Below are positions 24,001-35,500 of a DNA stretch of 64,000 nucleotides, one piece after another (within the stretch, counting starts at the first letter, position 1; the number at the start of each line of letters is the position of its first letter). Both the position numbers and the translations under genes were made by a program. This DNA is from Morinoia aosen (taxonomy: Eukaryota; Arthropoda; Malacostraca; Amphipoda; Talitridae): assembly GCA_030386875.1 (NCBI GenBank), contig CM059571.1, forward strand, positions 28,576,355 through 28,640,354, read 5' to 3'. The notes below the pieces were generated by a model. It was given only the letters and a program-made list of their open reading frames with translations, did no database searches and was not told where the DNA came from.

Positions 24001-27000
24001 TCACAACGAGACTGAAGAACAGCAAAGTCATCTCGTCAAAAGTCGAAACCTTCTACTGTTACATCTGTGGAATTTATTTCAGCATTAAAACTGAGGAAGA
24101 TCAACAAACAGGTGAGCTAAAACACAGGATCCAATACTGACTGAAAGTGTAAATCGTAAGTCTCCAACCCCTTCAGGATCTTTCCAGTTAGTAACCAGTT
24201 CATTTATTTATCTTGTTTATGGAAAACTTCAAATTTTGTATGAAATCCCAGAATGCAGACCGTAAGTTGAAACGATGATTTCTTGTTCTGAAGAATAGGC
24301 CGGAGTTAACAAGCAAGTACAACAATAAAAAGACGCTCATCGTGAACTGTTCGTGAAGGACGTGAACTGAGAACTGTTTACAAAATGTGGAGTGGAATAC
24401 GCTCGACAAAACGTAAATTATTTCGGTGGCCCTGTTCATCCCACACTTTTTTGACTAATGTGCTTGCTATATGTTTGTCAATTTGTCATATAAGTGTGGA
24501 TCGTCAAATATTTATTCTATATATGTAAATCACGATCCCATGCTGACGTAGCACGATTTTTAGCTATACTGGGTACAGGACTGGTAGATTTGGTTGAATG
24601 GTGCGGAATTTTTCTTATTTTGTGATTGTTATTTGTCGTTCAGTCATGAGGTTCAGTCTCGGTAGAGACAACTTTTAAAAGTATCGCTTGTGAAGTGGAG
24701 GACTGCATCGTTTACAAAACACTTACACAACAGGCAGGTAAATCATTAACAAGTGCAGTAAAAACGAGTAGATTAGAGAGAACGAGACCCAAGCTCACTA
24801 CATAAGAACGAACACCTGAGTTGACGTCAGAGAATGACAAGATCAAAACAGGGAAACGTCGTTTTAAATCGATGAAGAGGCTTAGTGCAAAATATCAAGG
24901 TGAAAAAGACCACGACGTGAATAATAAAAACAGCCGTATTTCTTGTGATGCAATCAAAATCGGAAAATAATTGGAAGCATTCCGAAAATATGAGTTGATA
25001 CACGTGACTGAAGAATTTTCTTGAATATCATATTTACAGATGCTAGGGAAGATAGAGTGAAATAGTTTTAATTTAGATTATAATAACGCGACGCGAAAAT
25101 TGAAGTGACTCTGACAATTTTCAAATTTTCACATCGCCGAATTCTCAATTTTACGTCGTTACACTGAACTGATGTGGCATGATCTGATTATAACACAGAA
25201 ATTTCAAGGCTTGAATTCATTCTCGTGACTGCACTTGTTTTTCCTGCGAAACATTATTTTTGTTATTTTATGTTATTTGTGTTCCGAAGACGCTGTTTTT
25301 TTTAGAGAAACATTATATCTGTTATTTTGTTATGTTATTTGAATTATGAAGACGCTTTGTTTTTATGATGAACATTTACTGTGTTATTTGTAAAGCGTAC
25401 GTATGAGTGTGGAAGCGAGACGCTCAGCGTTAGCGAATTAATGACATCTGACGGTGATGAATTAAAAACCTCAAAATCTCCGGAGATATCAACAGCAACG
25501 GGAACAAATTGTTGTTAAACTCATCAGCTGTATCAATGACACTTGAGGAAAAGTTATCCTATTTAACTAAATTTTCTTTTGTGCATGTATTTTTTGATAC
25601 CAAAGAGCTCATCACATGCGACAGTGCTCAAGCATTGCCTCCCGTGTTCTGAATTTGTTTCACATAATATGATTTTCTTCGCTCTTTTTCAAGAGCACAT
25701 TTATCACTGACAAAAAAGTGCAAAGGAGCGATGCCAAATCACGCCAAAGCCCCAGAGTTTTTACAATAATTATTTGTGGATCATAACCACCTTGTTTATT
25801 TTTGTTATAACCTTCGGTGGCCTTCGTGTCCACATTACTTTGGATCTCATAACAAAACAGCGGTCACATCCCGGATGACGTGGTACTATAAACTGATCGC
25901 AGAGGTTTTAAAACGCAAACCAGTTGTCATTCAGCTGGAATGTTTAGCGAAATTAGGAATCATCAATGATGTTTCATTCATGGTGTTCAGCATCAGTTGA
26001 CTTAATAACCTCCAGTGATCCCCCCTGTTTTGGAGTTCTATTCAGATGAGAACGAAACTTGATGTAAGTTTTCGTTCGAATTCGTATAAAGGTTCTCATC
26101 TCTTCCTGAGCTACTCCAGATAAAATTGATCCATGCCTACGTACTGATCTAAATTTTTTCGAATATTTTTATTTTTGGTATTAAAGCAAACCAATCCGTC
26201 GATGCTAATGCATGGGGTGGAAATTTCATGTCGTCGAATTGGACGCAAATGTTTTTGCATAGATATGTGAGTTTGCCGAAACTAATTTACTATAAAACAA
26301 GCTATTAACTCATTAAAGCGCTCCCGAGTCTTCTCGTGGCTTGCTGTTTATATCCGTGGTCGGTTGAGTTTCAAAAACCCGTATTTCCCCCCTGCCACAG
26401 CTCACGGATCACAGAGGCACAGGATAATTCCCAAAGCTTTGAAGAGTTTAATATCTGTAGTTCGTTCAAGTAAAGGAATTGTGTAATCCTGAACTTGAAA
26501 AGAATCATCTGACTAATATTATCGAGTCGCTTTATTCTTTGAACATGTATGAAGAAAAACTTTGTTCGTAATATCATTCGAAAACATCACAAATTCCAGA
26601 AATGCATGGTAACCGATCCTACGAAGTTTTGAATTTTTGAAGTTCAATGTGTTCAGCGTGAATAATACAAGAAAGATGAAGAATATATCAAAATTACATG
26701 AGTGGTGTTACGCTGAGGATACAACGAACCTATTTTCTTGGAAGCTCCTCTAATACAAAACAACACGGTAAAATTATGCTCTGCACTTGCAGGTGTGAAA
26801 ACGTCTTCGCGAGCTATAGGGGAAAAGAGCTGAAAACAAGCCAGACTTATTGGGCACAAATAATTGAATTTTGCCAATCAGGAATATTTGATTAGTTCTT
26901 CATACCGGATTGGAAATGAAAGTTATTGATCGTTTCTATGATAGAACGAACGCTGTGTCATATTTGAGTGACAGGCTCTTCTAATCGTATTGGTAGTAGC

Positions 27001-27837
27001 ATTAGAAAAAAATGACTCCTAAAGCTCTTAGATCAAGGGCAGGCTTCGAAAATTTCATAATAATTTTGTGAAAGTAATTAATAATATGAATAAAGGGCAT
27101 TTTTTAAAGCTCCACAGATGTAACTCAACCCTTTAAATTAACATTGATAAATTTCACAAAATCTTGTTGACAAACTGTGACCTTATTCCATCTATCCCAT
27201 TAGTTTACTTCAAGTTTAACAAATACCTTTTTTTGAAATATTTCAATGTTGTTCTGCGCTGGTAAAGAAAATAATAAGCCAGTCCACGTGCAGCGCATGA
27301 CGTGCATTGAAGATGAGATAAATAAAAGATTTTACGTCGGAGCCGCTGGAAAAATTAGCATTTATATTAAGAAGCTGCCTCGCTCAGATGACGATCTGGG
27401 AAAGAATTACGTTTAATGCGGAGATCAAATACTAAGTAGGTTTATGTCTGCAGATAAGAGTATTTGGCGAACGCTCTCCAGCCGATTCAATTGAGAGAAG
27501 CTAAAATTTTTATTCGAGGGCCGGATCCGTCCCGAAAAGCTGTCCTGTTTTGCAAAACGCAGCTGTTGATCAACTTTGAGCCTATGGATGTGCATTAATA
27601 TTTTATTCCTTCCTTGATATGAACACAGATCAAAGTGTGCGAACTCTCTCTAGTGTTAAAATGAGAAAAGCCCACCATGAAATGCATATAAAAATTCTGG
27701 ACAGATTATGACAGTCATGAGGAAAAGATACTTGTCGGCTCAATTCTCCCACATTACACAAGTTAACTGAAAACTTGCAATGCCTTGCTTGAACAGCAAT
27801 ATAAAAAATTCGGCAATTACAAAATTCGGTTACTTGT
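21013..27837. other. Long non-coding stretch
   Basis: About 6.8 kb beyond the Ty3/Gypsy element. I recognise no domain, RNA gene or transposon end apart from a small tandem repeat at 25247-25395. The ORFs here (60-90 residues) have no recognisable motif. Diverged exons of a host gene cannot be excluded by eye. Confidence 0.4.
25247..25395. repeat. Short tandem repeat, ~60-bp unit, about 2.5 copies
   Basis: The phrase GAAACATTAT..TGTTATTTT.TGTTATTTG..GAAGACGCT occurs from 25247, again from about 25305, and partly from about 25367. The copies differ by several bases. Confidence 0.6.
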
Positions 27838-27841
27838 TTAA

Positions 27842-28957
27842 GGTGATCGTCCCAATTTTTCAACATTTTTCGTCCGATTCGTTTGAAAATTGGGCAGTAT
27901 ATGTATTTTTTGAAGGTTAACTTTTTTTAATTGTGTCACTTTTTCGATTTAGGCCTTAGTTTTTTTACGAAAAATTAGTTTTTCGGTAAATTTTTAGGTA
28001 TATTTCAAGACGTATCTCCTCATTGAGTTTTTATGCTAGAACAAAACCAAAGGCAGTTTTAGAATCCTTTATTTTAAGCATTTCTAACAAGAAAATGAAG
28101 GAAAATTTCAACATTTTGATAAAAAAAATTGTGATAGGCGATATTTTATTACATCACAAAAAATTATTTGTGGGTTAAGAGCTATATATGTTCTTATCTT
28201 AAATTTGAAAAAAGCCTAGATTTTTTGTCAAAAATGTTCCAAGGATTCTAAAACTATCTTTGTTTTTGTTCTAGCATCAAAACTCAATGAATAAATTCAG
28301 TTAAATATTGAAAGTTATTTGTTATGGGTATACGCCGTAACAAAATTTTTTGTTGAAGTGTAATATAATGGACAATTTATCTAATTTAATGCAGTTTTAA
28401 TTTTAATTCCGATAATTTCCATACATAACTTCATATTCACACTGTGAATTGTGGTTTCCAAACAAAAAAATTTTTTTTTCATCCATGGAATTTTTTATTT
28501 TCAGTCTGTTTCGTATGAAATTTGACTGTAATATGTAACTTTTGAAAAGAAACACAATTTCATCTATTCATTTTTTATTCAGGCCTCAGTTTTTGAAAAA
28601 ATTGGACATATTGGTTTTTTAGTTTATTTATATTGATATTTCAAGCCGTATCTCCTCATTGAGTTTTTATGCTAGAATAAAAATAAAGACAGTTTTAGAA
28701 CCCCTGGAACATTTCTGACAAAAGTAAATTTTCAAATTATCCATTTCCCGTTTTTTTTTTTTTTTATGTGGGGTTGAAATGGTGTCGAAAATTCAAGATT
28801 TTTGTCCCCTTTCCCCCCCCCCCCTTCCTAGGGGGAGGGGATCTATTGTCCATAGCGCTATGAAATTTTAGGACCGAATAGTCCACCACCTAAGGGTCTT
28901 TTCCGAACAACAAAACAAAAAAGCTCACCCGACCGACAGGGGCCTGGGACGATCACC
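27842..28957. mobile_element. TTAA-flanked terminal-inverted-repeat element, non-autonomous
   Basis: The ends GGTGATCGTCCCA (27842) and TGGGACGATCACC (to 28957) are perfect 13-bp inverted repeats. TTAA stands at both outer edges (27838-27841 and 28958-28961). Inside, the block CGTATCTCCTCATTGAGTTT occurs three times: near 28011 (direct), about 28240-28320 (inverted) and near 28650 (direct). A poly-C run lies near 28813. There is no coding capacity. TTAA duplications are typical of piggyBac and Kolobok transposons, so this may be a non-autonomous relative; the superfamily is an inference. Confidence 0.75.
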
Positions 28958-29811
28958 TTAAAATAAGGGGTCATACACTGTTACATCGAGACTTGAATAT
29001 AAGATAAAAACTGTATGTTCCTGTTTCTAATCGAAAATTTAAGGATTTGAAAGTATTTCTTTCGTGACTGCACCTTAAGGATTACAATTAGGAAAATTTG
29101 AAAATAGTGAAATCTGTGTTACATGCACTCAGAGAAATCTTGACACACCGTGATGTATCATCATGACACACCTTCATGTCGACCGAGAACGTATAGCAGT
29201 TTCCAACCAAGATTACCGCTGCTGAGTGTTTCCTCCCAAATCCATGTTTTTGCAGGAATATTGAGTTTAAATATGGTAATTATTAAATTTATGTTATTTT
29301 TGCAAAAGTTTCACTCCTCCCAAGTTAGTATTGTGTAAAAGTGAGAATGTTGAACCCGTCAGGGTTATACAGTTAATGTACCTATGGAAATTAGGGGTCC
29401 CAGGGGGATGTGTGAGGTCCCGAGCAAAAGGTTAGGTAGGTCTATCTTCTGTTGAAATAAAAAGGTTTTTGTTTTGTTACGGATCATGTTTTTTTGCTAC
29501 TACCATGCTGTTTTTTGCTACCTACTACTTTCTTCAACTTTTATCTTGTTACATGAAGTTCTTTCTAAACTTCCTGCATAGATTCTGCGTCCTTTTTAGT
29601 CCATACTAAATAATGCCTTCCTCCTTCCTCTCTTTGGAATACCTTTGTTGCGGCTAAGGAGGCTTAAACAAACATCTAATCTGATCTAACCTAATTTACT
29701 GTAATTTGGTCTGATCATGCCTGGTCTGGTCTCTGGTCCGGCCTCTCGCGTCTGGTTTGGCTTTGTCTGGTCCGATCTCAGAATGTTGAAGCATCAATAA
29801 TTTCTCGGTTT
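28958..29811. other. Non-coding spacer between two inverted-repeat elements
   Basis: Contains a low-complexity stretch rich in TCTGGT/GGTCTGG near 29710-29780. No gene is recognised; the ORF at 29150-29338 has no known motif. Confidence 0.4.
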
Positions 29812-29817
29812 ATTTAA

Positions 29818-30992
29818 GGACACCGTCTGGGTAGAAATCGAGATAAGTGTTGATTTTCTGTTTTTATATGCATCTTATAGAGGATTTTCTTGTGCTTCCA
29901 TTGGTACTTTCCGTTTACGTCTACTCCAAATAGTGCGCCCACCAGAGGGGGGGAAAGCGATGGGGGTGACGTGACCTTGACCCCTCCCGCCCTCATTATT
30001 GGGAGTCAATTGAGCGTGTTTCTCTGCGGCAATGGCAATAGAGTTCGTTCATGAGCTACTCAAAGTGTTTTCATTATTCAAACGAATCATTCCAACTCTG
30101 AATAAATATTTTTTGTAAGATTTTGACAATTTCAGAATTTAGCTGTTCTGCCGTATCTATGATAACGCAGCTTTCATTCATAGCTCGATGACAGCTGCAC
30201 TATCATAGCTACAGCTATGGCGAGCACACCAATCCAAAGGGCTTGAAAAGAGCTACAAAACAGAGGAGTTGACTTAAAAAAAACGTATTTTGGTCGAAAA
30301 AAATGAAAAAATAAAAAAATGGTTATTTTGAAGAATTACATGTATTGTCTTTTGTTGTATATTTTTTCCCAGAGTTACAGAGCTACAACAATGTAAATTA
30401 TATCAATCGAAAGGGCTTGAAAAGAGCTACAAACTCTCAAGAGTTCATTGTAGAAAATCTTGTAGTTCGAAAGATAAAAAGAAAAACAACTTTTTTTTAA
30501 AAAAAAACACGTTTTTTTCTGGAAACTTGATAATTGGTTTCCCAAATGCTACTTCTTCCACAATTTTGGAGCTACAAGAATGATTTAAATACCATTCGAT
30601 AGGGCTTAGCAAGGTGTATCCATAAGGGGATACATTTTTCGATACATCAATTATTTTGAAAATTACACGACATGAAAAAAATGAAAAAAGGGTTCATATT
30701 TAAAAAAAATATTCCCAAAATCCACAAAAAAAGGTATCAAAATTCGTAGCCCCTTATGGTTATATAGACATATAAGCAATCTAAAAACGAAGTTCTGGTT
30801 CTGTAACTTCAAAATTGTAGAAGTAGATTTTAAAAAACCCTGTTTTATCATATTTCTCAAAAAAAATCCAGTGCAGATACAAAAATTTTGTCGAAATAAC
30901 AAATGATCTTTCCATCATTTCACACCTACTGTGAAAATTTCAGAGAAATTCATCCATAAATAACGGACTTTTCTCCTACCCAGACAGTGTCC
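29818..30992. mobile_element. Terminal-inverted-repeat element flanked by ATTTAA
   Basis: The ends GGACACCGTCTGGGTAG (29818) and CTACCCAGACAGTGTCC (to 30992) are 17-bp inverted repeats with one mismatch. ATTTAA lies at both edges (29812-29817 and 30993-30998) and could be the target duplication (or contain a TTAA target). Inside, AAGGGCTTGAAAAGAGCTAC recurs near 30236 and 30410, and a weaker form near 30600, spaced about 180 bp. There is no coding capacity, so it is non-autonomous. Confidence 0.7.
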
Positions 30993-31149
30993 ATTTAAAT
31001 TCTTTCAATTCCTACAAATTTTTTGATATAATTGATTTATGTATTGTACATGTGTATTCTTCATTGTTGATGAAAAGTTATATTAATGTTGTTTTAACTA
31101 TTATTCTCTATATTTTTGATAGTACTTTTATTTTGCTTTTTTGTTGTCC

Positions 31150-32445
31150 TGTAAGAAATTTGAATTTAAAATGTTTTTTTTTCATGGAAAAGTCGCTAAT
31201 TTTCTTAGAGAGCAATTTCGCTAAAGTTGCGGCTTGTGGCAACACTAACCTCGACAGGTGCCTTGTCTGTGACAAATGAGATTGAATTGAACCGCGCTGT
31301 GAGGAGGGTCTTGGCCTCTTGTGCGTAGCACCTGTCAGGGAGTATGTGATCGCCTTTTCTTTACTACTTTAATTTGTGATTGCAATCGCGTTTTCTGTTC
31401 TTTTTGTTCAGTTATTTATCTTGCATGTTCGCAACCTCTTTTCTATACCTCTTAAACTACGCGGTCCTTGTGACTTTAAACTACTTGGTCCTTGTGACTC
31501 TTAAACTACTTGGTCCTTGTGACTCTTAAACTACTTGGTCCTTGTGACTCTTAAACTACTTGGTCCTTGTGACTCTTAAACTACTTGGTCCTTGTGACTC
31601 TTAAACTACTTGGTCCTTGTGACTCTTAAACTACTTGGTCCTTGTGACTCTTAAACTACTTGGTCCTTGTGACTCTTAAACTACTTGGTCCTTGTGACTC
31701 TTAAACTACTTGGTCCTTGTGACTCTTAAACTACTCGGTCCTTGTGACTCTTAAACTACTCGGTCCTTGTGACCTTAAACTATTTTCACTATCATACTAC
31801 CCGTGGCTCTACGGTGCCCTCTTGAAATAATAAGTGATTTAGGCACTATTTCAAGGTGAGCCGGTGTTAATATGAGATTTTCTATATGCGTAAAATGTGA
31901 AAAGGTTCTAGTTTTCTGTTGTGGCTTTTTGTTCTCCCTCAGAATCCTTTGGCGAGCGTGATCTGGATGGGAGGCGCCTTTTAAGAGGCCACTTTTTTTT
32001 GGGTTTACCAAACCTAACTTCTCTTCTCCAGCGTGTGTTTCATCTCCAAATTTTATTTCTTCGATTCTGGGTAGTACCTAGGTTCGTATGTGAATACAAA
32101 TAAAACTTTCTAATAATGAAGTCAAAGTGTTATATGATCTGACGCGGTGGTACCTCATTTAAATCACTAATTCATTCCTCCTTATTAAATTGCAGTTCTG
32201 TGTTGGGATGGGAGGTGCCGGAACTATAATGGCCTCCAGTTCTCCTTGTTAAGCCTCATGACGTAACAAGATACGCCGTAAAACTCGTTAGGTCTCCTGC
32301 CACTATGAAGACCATTTAATTCTGTGAATTCTCCCAAGTAGAAGTTTACCGTTGACAATTTTGTCGTGTTGTAAAAGTTTGAATTATTAAAAGTTCGAGT
32401 TCTTCTGTGCGTTATTTCCTGTGTTCTGGTTAAAAAAACCCTACA
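31150..32445 (+). repeat. 5' LTR of the BEL/Pao element
   Basis: 1296 bp, TGTAAG...CCTACA. It matches 37936-39230 except for a T-run (9 versus 8), GGCGCC versus GGCTCC near 31977, ACCCTACA versus ATCCTACA at the end, and one base in the minisatellite. The pol ORF reading frame runs back into its last bases (32421), but the likely start codon is further on. ORFs on either strand inside it repeat in the 3' LTR and are not genes. Confidence 0.93.
31452..31775. repeat. 25-bp minisatellite in the 5' LTR, 13 copies
   Basis: The unit TTAAACTACTTGGTCCTTGT plus GACTC is repeated 13 times. The outer units carry small variants (CGCGG or CTCGG instead of CTTGG), and one unit is 24 bp. The same 13-unit array lies in the 3' LTR. 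Confidence 0.95.
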
Positions 32446-32558
32446 CAGAATTTATTCTTGAAATAATTGTCTGTACCACTTTTGTGTCAGTGAATGTAAT
32501 ACTTTGGGTTTTCTTTCAGGTTGCTGCTACAGTTTGGCGTAGCCTTTACGAACTTATA

Positions 32559-35500
32559 ATGGCAGATTTCGGTCCTAAAGTTCAAGAGTTGAATAAAAAG
32601 CGAACTGTGTTCAAACGTAAAATTACTCTTTCCCTTCAGAAAGCAGAGTCTCTACAGGGGCAGGAGTTCCAGTCGTGTCGTCAAACTATTGATGAATACC
32701 TGCGTAGTGTTTCTGACATAGATGATAGAATTAACGAAACTATTTTAACAAAAGACGAAAAATTGTCGGAAGACATTATTGATGAGCTAGATAAACAAAC
32801 TGAGTATAAATTATCCGTTGTCACCATGTTGAACAATTACTCCAAGAAATTGGAGCAAGACACTTCGGTATCTTCTCCTAAGCTTACAGGAGATCATTTT
32901 GATCTTAAATTACCTCATCTGGTTTGTCAAACTTTCAGTGGTGAAGGTAGTAGTAGCATTGAATATTTCAACTTCATTACTCAATTTAATAATGTAATTG
33001 GACTACGAGCTAATTTGAGCGGTGCTTCGAAGTTCACCTACCTCAAAAGTTATTTGAAGGGTTACGCTCTCAAAGTCATTCAGCATTTGCAAGTGACCGA
33101 CGAGAACTACAAGGTAGCTCTCGGTCTTCTCAAAACAGAGTTTCTCAATGAGAATGCCTTGACTGACGATTTGTTCAAGAAACTTTTGACCTTAAAACCT
33201 AAATTTGACAAAACCTATTTAGAAACGAAACTTTATATTAACGAGGTGCGGTGTGTTTTAAGCGACCTCAAGCATTATGGAAAAGATTTGATTCACGACT
33301 CCTCTTGCAAGGCGTTTTTGAGCCATATTGTCTTCAACAAACTTCCAGTTCCTTTCAAACAGGAGTTGGCGCGTAAGTTAAATGATAATTATCCTGACTT
33401 GTCGGCTATTTTTGATAATTATGTTGAAATAATTCATACCTTAAACATGCGAGGCGCTGTAATTCCTGCGAGCGCTGAACCTGCTGGGACTTCTTTCGAT
33501 AGAGGGGCGAAGCCCAAAAATTCTGGGGTTCAGCCTGTGTGGGAGAAAAAATTTGTTTCTCGCACCGCCAGCGCGACTCCAGTCACTAAGCACGAGTCCA
33601 GGAAAGCGTGTAAATTTTGTTTGAATCCTAACCATTCCATGTTCAAATGTAATAAGTATGTTACTCATGAGCAGAGGGTCGACCGCTGCAGAGTTTTGAA
33701 GTTGTGTACTTTGTGCACAAGTTCCAAGCATGATGCTGGAAACTGTTTTTCTAAATTAAATTTTCCCTGTTATCTTTGTTCATCTTTAAATCATGTGGCT
33801 GCTATGTGTGCTAAATTTAAGACTAAAGTAGAAACTAATTGCTGCTTAAGTTCTAATCAAAATCCTAGTTCTTTCCTTCTGCCAACTATTACTGTAGAAC
33901 TTCGTAGAGGGCCCTTGAAAACGAAGGTAAGATGCCTCATTGATACAGGTAGTCAACGTTCTTACGTTTCGAGTCGTGCGCTAGCGCGTATTAACTTTCC
34001 TTTGGGCGACTCTTCGGAAGACTACTTGATCGATACCTTTTTGAGTTCAGGGGTAAAGAGGTTTTCAGAGGCTAGTCTTGCTGTCGACTACGCCGACGGG
34101 CTGGGTTATTTCCAGTTGCCGTTCCTTATTAGTGAGGACTTTGCGCTCACCCATAAGGTACCTAATCTCGAATTGGCTATCTCTAACCTTCGTCGGTCTC
34201 ATAAATTTGCAGACGAGGCCTTTTCAGTCAGCAGAGTTAAAGAAGAGAACACTCTGGAAGCTTTGTTAGGAGTAGATGCCATTCAGTTTTTCAAAGAATT
34301 TACTCTGATTAATTGTGATGGGGGTTTTGCCTTTAACTATGTTGGCGGAATAATTCCGTTCGGCAATGTAGAAAATTTTCTCTCAGCAGCTCAGCTTAGG
34401 GAGTGTTTCGCTAACGCAAAATCTGAATTGGAGGGTTTTAATGATACAATTGTTAATTTTGTTCTTGATCCGCCCGGGAGTCATTTCGATCCTCTCGGTA
34501 GCGTGTTGGAGGACTCCTCGGTTGAGGGTAACCTTGACAACTTGTTCAAGGTTGAATCATTGGGTATCAAAGGTTCGGAATCTGAATACGATAAGAGGCA
34601 TATTGAAGAGTTTTCTGAAACTATAGAGGTTAAAGACGGAAAATATCATGTAGTTTTGCCTTGGTATTCTGATAAGATTTCTCAAGTTAAATCTAATTTC
34701 GCAGTAGCCAAGTCAGTATTGAATAGAGTACATAATAAATTAATTTCAGATGGTTTGTACGAGTCCTACAATGCTGTCTTCCAGCAACAGTTGAATGATG
34801 GTATTTTAGAAGAAATTAATCTAGATATAATAAATGTAAATGATCATGTATGGATTCCTCACCGTCCGGTGGTAAAAACTGACCAGCAGACTACTACAAA
34901 GGTGCGTCCAGTTTTAAATTGTTCTTTAAAGATAGGCGACAGTCCTTCACTAAACGAGTCTGCCTACCCGGGAGTGGATCTCCTTCGAAATTTGGTGAAG
35001 TTGCTGAACTTGATAAGGTTTGACGAGTATCTTGTCATTTCAGATATTAAGCAGGCATTCTTGCAAGTAAAGCTCGCAGTGGAGAGCGATCAAAACAAGT
35101 TCTCTATTGTGTGGTTTGACCCTTCGGGATCTTTAAAAGCCTATCGCTATACTACTCTAGTTTTCGGTTTTATTTCTTCTCCATTCCTTCTCAATTATTT
35201 GATAAAGCGCATTGTTAGCAAGTATCCTTACGATGAATGTTCTCAAATTCTGGGGAACAACTTTTACGTTGATAATCTTTTTTTCACGGGGAATGATCCT
35301 GTTCAGTTATCTCGTTTGTATGAAGACTGTTGCAGTAGGATGCTTTCAGGCGGGTTTGAACTGCGTTCATGGGTTAGCAATTCTGCTGACTTGCAGTACA
35401 GATTTGAATCTGACCAGGTTGTAGCAGCTCATAACGAAAAGTACGAGAAGGTTTTAGGATACAGGTATTTCCGTGAAACTGATAATCTACGTGTTGCAGA

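Noticed and set aside
31452..31775. CRISPR-like regular repeats
   Set aside because: The 25-bp units follow each other without spacers and lie in the LTR of an insect retrotransposon; this is a minisatellite.
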